A stretch of 64,000 nucleotides of DNA, from assembly GCF_000381265.1 (NCBI RefSeq), contig NZ_KB906253.1, forward strand, positions 682,001 to 746,000, read 5' to 3'. Of this stretch, positions 41,850-49,197 are shown one piece after another (position 1 is the first letter of the stretch; the number at the start of each line of letters is the position of its first letter). The notes under the pieces are model-generated. The model was not told where the DNA came from and did no database searches. It saw only the letters and a list, made by a program, of their open reading frames with translations. The translations under genes and the position numbers were made by a program. This stretch comes from Curvibacter lanceolatus ATCC 14669 (GTDB taxonomy: Bacteria > Pseudomonadota > Gammaproteobacteria > Burkholderiales > Burkholderiaceae_C).

Positions 41850-42590
41850 ATGCCTGCCACAGAACATCATTTGATTGCCACGATCTCTCAGTTGTCCAAA
41901 GCAACTGACTTGGCGGCGGTGCGTGGTTTGTTGATGCAAATAGCCCACATGCTCCCTGTCGATCGACTGGATCTGATGGTCGAGTACTGGGCGGTTTCCG
42001 GTGAGGCCCGGCGTTTGTGGTTTTCAAACGTCGATGATGGGCGTTCAAGCGTGGTCAATGTGCCAGACATCGACTTCATCTTCGGCGCTGGATCCCGGCA
42101 GGAACTGACGCAGGCCGAGCCCTCGGAATCGGCCCGCCTGGGCCCCTCCACCGACTTCCAGACCTTCGACCTTCCTGAGGGGGTGCGTGTCAAGACACGG
42201 CAGGTCATGGAGTTTCCTGCGGGCGTCGGCCTGCCGCATCGGTTGGTCCTGTCGCTGACGCAGGAGGATGGCTCGGCGTCGACCGAGGCGGCGTTGACCA
42301 ATGCGTCGCGCCTGATTCTGGCGGCCAGTCGAATTTCTCTGATGCGCATTTTCAAGGCGGCACTGGAGCATGTCAAAGACCAGACGCTGACCCCGCGCGA
42401 ACTTGAATGCCTGAAATGGGCTGCTCTGGGTAAAACCGGGGCCGACACAGCCAAAATCTTGACGGTGTCCGAAGCCACGGTGGCGTTTCACCTCAAAAAC
42501 GCCATTTCTAAAATGCATGCGGCGTCCAAGGCGCATGCCGTCGCTCTGGCGCTGTCGCGCGGTTGGATCGATTTACGGGGCTTCCATTGA
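41850..42590 (+). CDS. LuxR-type (FixJ-like HTH) transcriptional regulator
   Basis: A 246-residue protein. The C-terminal helix-turn-helix (about 182-240) reads 'LTPRELECLKWAALGKTGAD', then 'TVSEATVAFHLKNAISKMHA', typical of LuxR/FixJ DNA-binding domains (ELECLxWxAxGKTxxx). The N-terminal 170 residues resemble autoinducer-binding domains in size only; invariant acyl-homoserine-lactone residues are not evident, so it may be a LuxR solo binding another ligand. The start at 41850 is preferred because the alternative at 41805 lies inside a strong hairpin. It is monocistronic. Confidence 0.88.
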   Translation: MPATEHHLIATISQLSKATDLAAVRGLLMQIAHMLPVDRLDLMVEYWAVSGEARRLWFSNVDDGRSSVVNVPDIDFIFGAGSRQELTQAEPSESARLGPSTDFQTFDLPEGVRVKTRQVMEFPAGVGLPHRLVLSLTQEDGSASTEAALTNASRLILAASRISLMRIFKAALEHVKDQTLTPRELECLKWAALGKTGADTAKILTVSEATVAFHLKNAISKMHAASKAHAVALALSRGWIDLRGFH

Positions 42591-42646
42591 AAATGCCTGA
42601 TCAAACCGTCTACTGATTCAAGCGGGGTGCCGATGGCTCATATTTG

Positions 42647-42672
42647 ATGACGGAATGGATGATTTTCGTCAT
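42647..42672. terminator. ATGACG/CGTCAT inverted repeat downstream of the LuxR gene
   Basis: Six-base arms with partial extension around a 14-base centre, about 60 bases after the LuxR stop. No T-tract, so either a weak terminator or a binding site. Nothing else is recognised in the 195-base gap. Confidence 0.3.
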
Positions 42673-42785
42673 AAGTGATCTGATGCGGGTGAGCTTGGCA
42701 GCACCGATCTGGCCGGGTCATCGGTGAAGGGCTTGTGCAGTCGTGTGTGAAAGCGGTCTCCGTGACGCTCTCTTGACTCAGTGCC

Positions 42786-43187
42786 TTACCACCGCAAAGC
42801 GCCGCAATCCGGGCCTGATGCCGTGCGTGCGCCCGATTGATTGAGGGTCAGCGTACAACGCAGGCCGTTCAGGGCTGTTGCCGTCAGGGTATAGGCCTGC
42901 GGGGTGGATTGCAGGGAAAAGCGAAAGGCCGGCCCCGGCGCTACGCCCACAGGGGGGGTGGTCCGGTCGGTGCTCAGGTCCGGAAAGTCCATCAGCACAT
43001 GACTGGGGTACCGTTGCGTCTGTTGGTAACCACGCTCCAACACCTCACTGAGGGCGACCAGGTATTGGGCAGACATTTCGACACGGCTGCGCGGGGTCTG
43101 GGCGTGCAGCGTCGGCAAGGCAACCACCAAGAGCATGCCCGTGATGGCCAGTGCCAACAGCCCCTCAATCAAGGTAAACACATTCAA
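42786..43187 (-). CDS. Type IV pilin/pseudopilin-like protein with atypical start and missing Gly(-1)
   Basis: 133 residues resembling PilE-like minor pilins. The N-terminal 'FTLIEGLLALAITGMLLVVA' has the invariant Glu at +5 and the hydrophobic helix used for membrane storage and filament packing, 'SRVEMSAQYLVALSEVLERG' follows, and two C-terminal cysteines ('RCTLTLNQSG', 'PDCGALRW') can form the D-loop disulfide. Two things are odd. The residue before Phe1 is Val instead of the Gly needed by prepilin peptidase, and no ATG exists between the upstream in-frame TGA and the motif; TTG at 43187 or the later GTG must serve. It is either decaying or a non-processed pseudopilin. No other pilus gene is nearby. 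Confidence 0.6.
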   Translation of the reverse strand: MNVFTLIEGLLALAITGMLLVVALPTLHAQTPRSRVEMSAQYLVALSEVLERGYQQTQRYPSHVLMDFPDLSTDRTTPPVGVAPGPAFRFSLQSTPQAYTLTATALNGLRCTLTLNQSGARTASGPDCGALRW

Positions 43188-43336
43188 CCCTTTCAGTCCG
43201 GCTCAAAAGGGGGGATAGACACAGCACGTGGATGAACATTCTTGGTGATGGGATCGGGTAACGGCGGTTGACTTGGGGGGCATGCAAGCGCCTGAACGGT
43301 GAGGCGAACCGATTCTTGACGAACTGGGGATGGTCG

Positions 43337-43358
43337 CAACTATCACTTTCGATAGTGG
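43337..43358. promoter_or_regulatory. Operator-like palindrome, copy 1
   Basis: Arms CAACTATC and GATAGTGG (one mismatch to perfect symmetry) around six bases. The outer sequence CGCAACTATCA recurs inverted in copy 2, 131 bases away centre to centre. Regulator unknown. Confidence 0.55.
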
Positions 43359-43467
43359 ATGTCTGGCGAAGATGCGCTAAAACTGACCCAAGGCTTGATC
43401 TGCTTGATCTGGGGCATGGAGGCAGATGTCCCCCGCAAAAGCTGATGAAGCTCGACACGCAGGCCTT

Positions 43468-43489
43468 CAACCATCAATTTTGATAGTTG
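43468..43489. promoter_or_regulatory. Operator-like palindrome, copy 2
   Basis: Arms CAACCATCAA and TTGATAGTTG (one mismatch) around two T residues, about 100 bases upstream of the hypothetical gene at 43590. Stronger symmetry than copy 1 and inverted relative to it. Confidence 0.6.
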
Positions 43490-43589
43490 CGTACTGGTGC
43501 TTCTGCCTGTGACACTTATTTGATAAGCGGTTCGAATGAGCGCCAAAAGGGGCGGCATCGGTGCCAATCAAAAAAAGGGTAGGAATGTC

Positions 43590-43934
43590 ATGAAATCAGT
43601 GGGCCTAGAAGTCAAGTTCCTGGATTCGGTCATGTCGGAGGAAGATGACGCCGAGGTGATCAGCCGCCTGGACGACAGCTTTCACCGCGGAGACCGTCGC
43701 GCAGAGTCTTTTGTCGCAGAGCACTTTGTGACCAGCGAAATCAACCAGTACGACTCGGATCTGATGACGGTTGAGCCCCAACCCGTGGGCGGGTGGGAGA
43801 TGGCCAAGCCGCCGTCTGAGAGGTCTTACAACCGACGAAAGGTCAATCGCAGGCGAGCACGCGCTCCCGTGGCGGCCCCCCAGCCTTGGTGGAGACGCGT
43901 GTTTGCCTGGTGGCCTGGTCAGCGCCAGGCCTGA
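43590..43934 (+). CDS. Hypothetical protein, basic C-terminus
   Basis: A 114-residue soluble protein not recognised as any family. The N-terminal half is acidic ('SVMSEEDDAEVISRLDDSFH'), the C-terminal quarter strongly basic and Trp-rich ('SYNRRKVNRRRARAPVAAPQ', 'WWRRVFAWWPGQRQA'). This resembles a nucleic-acid- or membrane-surface-binding tail. The ATG at 43590 follows AGGAATGTC, a usable ribosome site. It lies downstream of the paired palindromes, which may control it. Confidence 0.6.
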   Translation: MKSVGLEVKFLDSVMSEEDDAEVISRLDDSFHRGDRRAESFVAEHFVTSEINQYDSDLMTVEPQPVGGWEMAKPPSERSYNRRKVNRRRARAPVAAPQPWWRRVFAWWPGQRQA

Positions 43935-43972
43935 CCCATCTGAGGGCCGCATCGGGGGCGGCCAAGGCCTTC

Positions 43973-43979
43973 AGCTAAA
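43973..43979 (+). promoter_or_regulatory. Possible -10 element for the queE-queD operon
   Basis: CTAAAAT lies about 70 bases upstream of the leader ORF and 185 upstream of queE. The same 'GCTAAAATC' context occurs at about 41670. A matching -35 box is not evident, so this is a weak call. Confidence 0.35.
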
Positions 43980-44046
43980 ATCCCGCCTCTTGCCGCCCCG
44001 GCCAAGGTTCATGTCGTTCACGCCCGGGGCCATGTAGAGGAACACC

Positions 44047-44166
44047 ATGTTCAAAACCTCGTTGCCGCACGCTGTGCGGCTGCCTGTCGTTTTCCGTCGC
44101 CCGCCTTCCGAAGTTCTCCCTGTTCAGCTTCTCTCCCAGCACGCATGCGCCAAGGGGGCCGCATGA
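44047..44166 (+). CDS. Leader ORF translationally coupled to queE
   Basis: A 39-codon frame starting ATG at 44047 behind AGAGGA and ending in a TGA that overlaps the queE ATG as ATGA. The peptide starts 'MFKTSLPHAVRLPVVFRRPP' and is basic. No family is recognised. The ribosome site and exact overlap suggest that ribosomes finishing this ORF reinitiate at queE, so it may regulate queE translation. The peptide itself may have no function. Confidence 0.5.
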   Translation: MFKTSLPHAVRLPVVFRRPPSEVLPVQLLSQHACAKGAA

Positions 44167-44795
44167 GCTATGCCGTGAAGGAAATTTTCTACACCTTGCA
44201 AGGTGAAGGCCTGCGCGCTGGCCGGCCCGCGGTGTTCTGCCGCTTTGCGGGCTGCAACCTGTGGAGCGGGCGTGAAGCCGACCGCGCCACGGCCGTGTGC
44301 CGTTTCTGCGATACCGACTTTGTGGGCACTGATGGCACCTTGGGCGGCAAGTTCGCCGATGCCCAGGCCCTGGCCACGCTGATCGCGGCCCAATGGCCCG
44401 AAGGGCAGGGCCACCGCTATGTGGTGCTGACCGGGGGCGAGCCCCTGCTGCAGGTCGATGAGGCCCTGACCCAGGCCTTGCACGCTGAAGGCTTTGAGAT
44501 CGCGGTGGAAACCAATGGCAGCCTGCCCGCCCCGCCGGCCATCGACTGGATCTGCGTCAGCCCCAAGGCCGGCGCACCCTTGGTGCAGCGCAGCGGCCAC
44601 GAGCTCAAGCTGGTCTACCCGCAGCCCGGCCTCGACCCGGCCGAGCTGCAGGCGCTGGACTTCGAGCATTTTCTGCTGCAGCCCATGGACAACCCCGAGC
44701 AGCGCGCCAACACCCGCGCCTGCATCGCCTACTGCCAGGCCCAGCCCCGCTGGCGCCTGTCGGTGCAAACCCACAAAGTTCTGGACATCCGATGA
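44163..44795 (+). CDS. queE: 7-carboxy-7-deazaguanine synthase QueE
   Basis: A 210-residue radical-SAM enzyme converting 6-carboxy-tetrahydropterin to 7-carboxy-7-deazaguanine, the ring contraction step on the path to preQ0, queuosine and DNA deazaguanines. The cluster motif is the CX14CX2C variant (Cys31, Cys46, Cys49), known from Burkholderia QueE, instead of the usual CX3CX2C. 'VVLTGGEPLLQ' is the SAM-binding GGE motif. Mg is required in characterised members. It overlaps queD by four bases (ATGA), giving a coupled two-gene unit. Confidence 0.95.
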   Translation: MSYAVKEIFYTLQGEGLRAGRPAVFCRFAGCNLWSGREADRATAVCRFCDTDFVGTDGTLGGKFADAQALATLIAAQWPEGQGHRYVVLTGGEPLLQVDEALTQALHAEGFEIAVETNGSLPAPPAIDWICVSPKAGAPLVQRSGHELKLVYPQPGLDPAELQALDFEHFLLQPMDNPEQRANTRACIAYCQAQPRWRLSVQTHKVLDIR

Positions 44796-45211
44796 GCCCC
44801 ACCCCTGCAAGCCCTGCCACCCCCTTCCCACGCACGGGCGCGGTGTTCGAGTTGTCGCAGCGCTTTTTCTTTGACGCGGCCCACACCCTGCAACGCCAGA
44901 TCGAGGCCGAAGGCAGCCGCCGCATCCATGGCCACACCTACCACGCCGAGGTGCATGTGAGCGGCGCCCCCGACCCGGCCACCGGCATGGTGGTGGATCT
45001 GGGCTTGGTGCGGGCCGAGATCGCCCGCCTGCGCGAGCAACTCGACCACCACTTTCTTGACGAGGTGCCCGGTCTGGGCCCTGCCACGCTGGAAAACCTG
45101 TGCCTGTTCATCGGCCGCCAACTTGCCCCGGTGCTGCCCCAGCTCAGCGCCATCACGGTGGAGCGCCAGGCGGTGGGTGACCGTTGCACCCTGCGCTGGG
45201 CAGCCGCCTGA
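44792..45211 (+). CDS. queD: 6-carboxytetrahydropterin synthase family protein QueD with Cys-to-Ser change
   Basis: A 139-residue 6-pyruvoyl-tetrahydropterin-synthase-fold enzyme that in QueD converts dihydroneopterin triphosphate to 6-carboxy-tetrahydropterin, the substrate of QueE. Zinc ligands are kept (His31 in 'FFFDAAHTL', His46 and His48 in 'SRRIHGHTYHAE'), as is 'LDHHFLDEVPGL'. The catalytic Cys of the CxxxHGH motif is Ser42 here. An N-terminal Pro/Thr-rich extension of about 15 residues precedes the fold. Its pairing with queE makes a deazaguanine role near-certain, but how it works without the Cys is unclear. Confidence 0.9.
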   Translation: MSPTPASPATPFPRTGAVFELSQRFFFDAAHTLQRQIEAEGSRRIHGHTYHAEVHVSGAPDPATGMVVDLGLVRAEIARLREQLDHHFLDEVPGLGPATLENLCLFIGRQLAPVLPQLSAITVERQAVGDRCTLRWAAA

Positions 45212-46177
45212 TCAGCTGGCCGGCCGCCACACCGGCGAATCGGCGATACGCACCTTGCGCGGAATGATCTGGGCCTGGCTGAAGGCATCGGCAATGCGCT
45301 GCTGCTCGGCCAGGGCTTCGGCGTCGGGTGGCTGCACCTGGTAGCTGCGGCGCTGGTTGGCCACCTCGACGGTGGCCGCGTCCAGACCGATCACCGGGGC
45401 ATGCCATTCGGCCGCCTGATTGGGGTTGTGCTTGATCCAGTTGCCGGCGCGCTGCAGCTCGCCATACACCAGCCCCAGCACATCGGGGCGGCGCTGGGCG
45501 TAGGGTGTGGCCGCCAGGTAGAAGCGCCGGTAGGCCGACAGCCGGGTGCCGTCGACCAGGATGCGGGCGCCCGACTGGCGCTGCACGGCCGCCAGGAAGG
45601 GGTCCCAGATCACCCAGGCTGCCACCTTGCCGGTCTCGAAGGCGGCGCGGGCGTCGGCCGGGCTGAGGTAGGCCGGCTCGATGTCCTGGATGCTCAGGCC
45701 GTTGCGCGCCAGCGCCTCCAGCAGCAGGTAATGGGCCCCTGCGCCTTTGGCAAAGGCCACCTTCTGGCCCTTGAGCTGGGCCACGCTGGTCACGGGCGAG
45801 TCCTTGCGCACCACGATGGCCTGGGCCTGGGGCGAGGGGGTCTCGATCGCGTAGTAGGTCAGCTGTGCGCCGGCGGCCAGTGCAAACGCCGGCACGGCAT
45901 CGGCCACGTCGGCACTCAGGTCGATGGCGCCCACATTCAAGGCCTCCAGCAGGGGCAGGCCCGAGTTGAACTCATGCCATTGCACGCTCACATTCCAGGG
46001 CGCCAGTGCCTTCTCCAACACGCCCTTGGACTTCAGGTAGATCATCAGGGTGGATGACTTCTGGTAGCCGATGCGCAGGCGATCGGCTTCAGCGGCCTGC
46101 AAAGGGTTCAGCAACAAGGCGCCGGGCAAGGCCAGGCCAGCCTGCAAGAGGCGGCGTCGGGTCGGGGTGTCGGTCAT
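45212..46177 (-). CDS. Aliphatic-sulfonate-type ABC substrate-binding protein (SsuA-like)
   Basis: A 321-residue receptor with a Tat-like signal 'PTRRRLLQAGLALPGALLL'. 'RIGYQKSSTLMIYLKSKGVL', 'VQWHEFNSGLPLLEALNVGA', 'DLSADVADAVPAFALAAGA' and 'KVAFAKGAGAHYLLLEALA' match the SsuA branch of sulfonate-binding proteins. It is the last gene of the AraC-linked operon and the second of two receptors in it. Its end abuts the queD stop, convergent with no gap. ATG 46177 is chosen; the frame extends six bases further only to a TTG. Confidence 0.9.
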   Translation of the reverse strand: MTDTPTRRRLLQAGLALPGALLLNPLQAAEADRLRIGYQKSSTLMIYLKSKGVLEKALAPWNVSVQWHEFNSGLPLLEALNVGAIDLSADVADAVPAFALAAGAQLTYYAIETPSPQAQAIVVRKDSPVTSVAQLKGQKVAFAKGAGAHYLLLEALARNGLSIQDIEPAYLSPADARAAFETGKVAAWVIWDPFLAAVQRQSGARILVDGTRLSAYRRFYLAATPYAQRRPDVLGLVYGELQRAGNWIKHNPNQAAEWHAPVIGLDAATVEVANQRRSYQVQPPDAEALAEQQRIADAFSQAQIIPRKVRIADSPVWRPAS

Positions 46178-46338
46178 GGGCAAAGAGGCGTGTGGGCGGT
46201 GGGGGCAGGCTGTGGCAGAGGTTCTGCCACGCTGGCTTGTGAGGCTAGCCTAGCCGCCTGGGGGCCTCCTGCATGCGCCCATTTCGCCATTGCAAGCGCG
46301 CTGCGCGCATAAGCGCAGCGCGCCTGGCCCGGCCTGCG

Positions 46339-47109
46339 TCACTGTTGCGCCGGTCCGGCGTGGGTCCAGCGCCCGATCAGGGTGCGGGCCAGGGTGTCGA
46401 GGGCAAAGCCCAGCGCGCCGATCACGACGATGGCGGCCGTCAGCTCCTGGTAGGCCAGGCGATCGCGGGCATCGAGAATGAAGTAGCCCAGGCCTGACGA
46501 GACCCCCAGCATCTCGGCCGGCACCAACACGATCCAGGCCACCCCCAGGGCCAGGCGAAAGCCCGTGAGCACATGGGCCAGGATGCCCGGCAGCACCACG
46601 CGGCTGATCAGCTCCCAGCGGGTGGCCGAGAGGCTGGCAGCCAGTTGCAGCCAGTGCCGGTCGAGGGCGGCCACACCGGCGGCGGTGTTCAGCACAATGG
46701 GCCAGACCCCGGCGAACACCAGCAAAAACACCACCGCGCCATTGCCCAGGCCCAGCGCCATCACGGCCAGCGGCATCCACGACAGGGGCGACACCATGCG
46801 CAGAAACTGGAACAGCGTGCCCGTGATGCGGGCAAAGCGGGGCGAGAGCCCACTCAGCAGGCCCAGCGGCAGCCCGATCAGCAAAGCGCCCGCCAAGGCC
46901 ATGCCGATGCGCTGCAGGCTGGTGCCGATGTGGCCCCAGAAGCTGGCCTCGCCCAGAAGGGCCACCAGGGTGCTCAGGCCGGCCTGCGGCGAAAACGCCT
47001 GGTTGATGGCCTCGACATCCGACAGATGGCCAGCCCCGACTTGCCACAGCACGCCCGCCCCGGCAAAGCCCAGCAAGGGCCAGCCCAAGCGCGTCAACCA
47101 GGCCTTCAT
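46339..47109 (-). CDS. ABC transporter permease (SsuC/TauC/NrtB type)
   Basis: A 256-residue inner-membrane permease with six helices and the EAA loop 'LAASLSATRWELISRVVLPG'. 'GVAWIVLVPAEMLGVSSGLG' is the conserved family stretch after the loop, as in sulfonate, taurine and nitrate permeases. It overlaps the upstream receptor gene by four bases. The homodimer would work with the TauB-like ATPase encoded upstream. Confidence 0.93.
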   Translation of the reverse strand: MKAWLTRLGWPLLGFAGAGVLWQVGAGHLSDVEAINQAFSPQAGLSTLVALLGEASFWGHIGTSLQRIGMALAGALLIGLPLGLLSGLSPRFARITGTLFQFLRMVSPLSWMPLAVMALGLGNGAVVFLLVFAGVWPIVLNTAAGVAALDRHWLQLAASLSATRWELISRVVLPGILAHVLTGFRLALGVAWIVLVPAEMLGVSSGLGYFILDARDRLAYQELTAAIVVIGALGFALDTLARTLIGRWTHAGPAQQ

Positions 47110-48347
47110 GCGCCCAGCATCTCACGGCGGGTGAAGTCGGCACTCAGGCCGAAGGCGGGCAGGCCGCCCACGCTTTGCAGCGCCTGGCGCACAAAGCGGT
47201 CGTCCACCAGGTCGCGGGCCACAAAGCTGGGGTCGAGCGCCTGCAGGAAGCGGGTGTCGCCTTCCACCGTGGTCTCGCGCAGCGAGCGCACCAGCTGCTC
47301 GGTGTACGACGGATAGGGGTAGGGCTGAAAGTCGATGCGGCGCTGGTTCCAGCCCTTGTTCTTGACGATGCCGGCCTTCTCGTACTCGCTGTAGTCGGTG
47401 GCCGCCAGCACTTTGGACAGCACGGGCAGGGCGTGCGGTGTGTACTTGCCCTCGCCGGTGTTGGACAGCAGCTTGGCCGTCTCCAACTGGTTGTTGCGCG
47501 TCCAGAGCTGGGCCTTGACCAGGGCGTTGGTCACGCGCTGGGCCCACTCGGGGCGTTCGACCAGATCACGCTCGGCCAGCGTCACCAGGCAGCAGGCGTG
47601 GTTCTTCCAGACATCGCCCACAAAGCGCAGCACATGGCCCACCTTGAGGTTCTCGGCCGCGGCATTGAAGGGCTCGGCCACGATGAAGCCCGCCACCGAA
47701 CGTGCGGCCAGGGCCGACACCATCTCGGCGGGCGGCAGCACCACCAGGTTCACCTGGCCTGGCTTGAGCGCCTCGCCGCGCGGGCGGTTGACGGCGGTCA
47801 GGCCATGCTGGCGCAGCAGCTGCTGCAGCACGATGTTGTGGATCGAATACCAGAACGGGATCGCCACCGTCTTGCCCTCGAGCTGGGCCACCGACTGGAT
47901 ATCGTTGGCCACCGTCAGGGCCGAGCCGTTGACGTGGTTCCAGGCCACCACGCGGGCCGGGAACTTGCTCCCGTAGCGCACCCACAGGGTGGTGGGCGAC
48001 AGCAGGTGCACCACGTTCACCTGCCCCGCAATGAAGGCCTCCACCAGCTGGGCCCACGAGCGGAACAGGCGCGGCGCCTCGGTGCGCAGGCCTTCGGCCT
48101 CGAACAGGCGGCGCTGGTGGGCCACCAGCAGCGGGGTGGCATCGGTGATGGGCAGGTAGCCGATGCGCACCGGCTGGTCGTCGCCCTTGAAGGCCTGGGC
48201 CCGGGCGTCACCGGCGCTCAACAAGGGGGCGACCACACTGGCGCTGGTCAGCGCGCCCAGGCGCAACAGGTCGCGTCGGGTCATGCCGCAGCCGCAGTCG
48301 GCGCTGGCGCACAGGTGCTGGTAGTTCGGGCGTGGGTCGAGGTTCAT
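47106..48347 (-). CDS. Second ABC substrate-binding protein (NrtA/CmpA-like, Tat signal)
   Basis: A 413-residue receptor with a Tat motif 'MTRRDLLRLGALTSASVVAP'. Its core 'PVRIGYLPITDATPLLVAHQ', 'SWAQLVEAFIAGQVNVVHLL' and 'KTVAIPFWYSIHNIVLQQLL' follow the NrtA/CmpA and SsuA-like family (NMT1/SBP_bac). It is larger than the SsuA-like partner and carries two Cys near the N-terminus ('CASADCGCG'), which could be a lipid or Fe-S feature or merely signal-region residues. Two different receptors sharing one permease suggests more than one substrate. Confidence 0.9.
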   Translation of the reverse strand: MNLDPRPNYQHLCASADCGCGMTRRDLLRLGALTSASVVAPLLSAGDARAQAFKGDDQPVRIGYLPITDATPLLVAHQRRLFEAEGLRTEAPRLFRSWAQLVEAFIAGQVNVVHLLSPTTLWVRYGSKFPARVVAWNHVNGSALTVANDIQSVAQLEGKTVAIPFWYSIHNIVLQQLLRQHGLTAVNRPRGEALKPGQVNLVVLPPAEMVSALAARSVAGFIVAEPFNAAAENLKVGHVLRFVGDVWKNHACCLVTLAERDLVERPEWAQRVTNALVKAQLWTRNNQLETAKLLSNTGEGKYTPHALPVLSKVLAATDYSEYEKAGIVKNKGWNQRRIDFQPYPYPSYTEQLVRSLRETTVEGDTRFLQALDPSFVARDLVDDRFVRQALQSVGGLPAFGLSADFTRREMLGA

Positions 48348-48382
48348 GGTCAATCAGTGTGGAAGTGGGTGGGCGGGGCGCG

Positions 48383-49189
48383 TCAGTGCGCGGCCCGCAG
48401 GTCTTGCAGGGCGGCCAGGATGTCCAGGCGCAGCCGGGTCAGTTCGGCAGGGTGTTGCAGGCGCGGGCGGCTCAGGCCCACGGCCCATTCGCGCACCAGG
48501 CGGGCCGGTTCACCGGGGTGGCCGCCCATCAGCACGATGCGGTCGGCCACCAGCAGGGCCTCGTCGATGTCGTGGGTGACCAGCAAGGCGGCGCTGTGCC
48601 AGCGGTGCACCACCTCGACCAGCAGGTCTTGCAACTCGGTGCGGGTGATGGCGTCGACCGCCGAGAAGGGCTCGTCGGCCAGCAGCAGGGCTGGCTCGCG
48701 CGCCAGGGCGCGGGCCAGCGCCACGCGCTGCGCCATGCCACCCGACAGCTGGTTGGGGTACAGCCCGCCTTTGCCGGCCAGGCCGACGGCGGCCAGCGCA
48801 TCGCTGATGCGGCGTTCGCGTTCGGGCCGGCTGGTGGCGGGCTGGTGTTTGAAATCAAGCCCGAAGCCCACATTGGCCTGCACATTCAGCCAGGGCAGCA
48901 GGCTGGGCTGCTGGAACACCACCACCGCCCTGGGGTGCGGTTGGGTCAGGGGCTGGCCCATGAACTCGACGCGCCCTTCATGCGGCGGCTCCAGGCCTGC
49001 GATGGCGCGCAGCAAGGTGGATTTGCCGCAGCCGCTGCCGCCCAGCAGGCAGACGATTTCACGCGGGGCGATCTGCAAGTCCAGCGGGCCGAACACCGGC
49101 ACGGGCCGGCCGGGCCAGCGGCGACTCAGGCCCTGGGCGCGGAGGGCGGTTTCGGCGGTGGCGGCACTGGGTTGGACAGCGGTGCTCAT
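48383..49189 (-). CDS. ABC transporter ATP-binding protein (SsuB/TauB-like)
   Basis: A 268-residue ATPase: Walker A 'GGSGCGKST', Q-loop 'VVFQQPSLLPWLNV', signature 'LSGGMAQRVALARALA', Walker B 'PALLLADEPFSAVDA', switch 'LLVTHDIDEAL'. The 'LPWLNV...NVGFGL' stretch is typical of SsuB/TauB/NrtD. No C-terminal regulatory domain. It drives import with the permease encoded at 46339-47109. It starts eight bases after the flavoprotein gene and is separated by 35 bases from the receptor gene. Confidence 0.94.
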   Translation of the reverse strand: MSTAVQPSAATAETALRAQGLSRRWPGRPVPVFGPLDLQIAPREIVCLLGGSGCGKSTLLRAIAGLEPPHEGRVEFMGQPLTQPHPRAVVVFQQPSLLPWLNVQANVGFGLDFKHQPATSRPERERRISDALAAVGLAGKGGLYPNQLSGGMAQRVALARALAREPALLLADEPFSAVDAITRTELQDLLVEVVHRWHSAALLVTHDIDEALLVADRIVLMGGHPGEPARLVREWAVGLSRPRLQHPAELTRLRLDILAALQDLRAAH

Positions 49190-49197
49190 GGCGGGTG

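Larger units (their letters stand above)
43188..43589. other. 402-base gap carrying two related operator-like palindromes
   Basis: AT-richer than its flanks and without a supported gene. It contains two 22-base imperfect palindromes related in sequence and listed separately (43337-43358 and 43468-43489), both with CAACTATC/GATAGTKG-like arms. Confidence 0.5.

Noticed and set aside
43935-44046. preQ1 riboswitch upstream of queE
   Set aside because: A GCCCCGG/CCGGGGC pair exists but the preQ1-I aptamer core (short stem with an A-rich tail) is not present.
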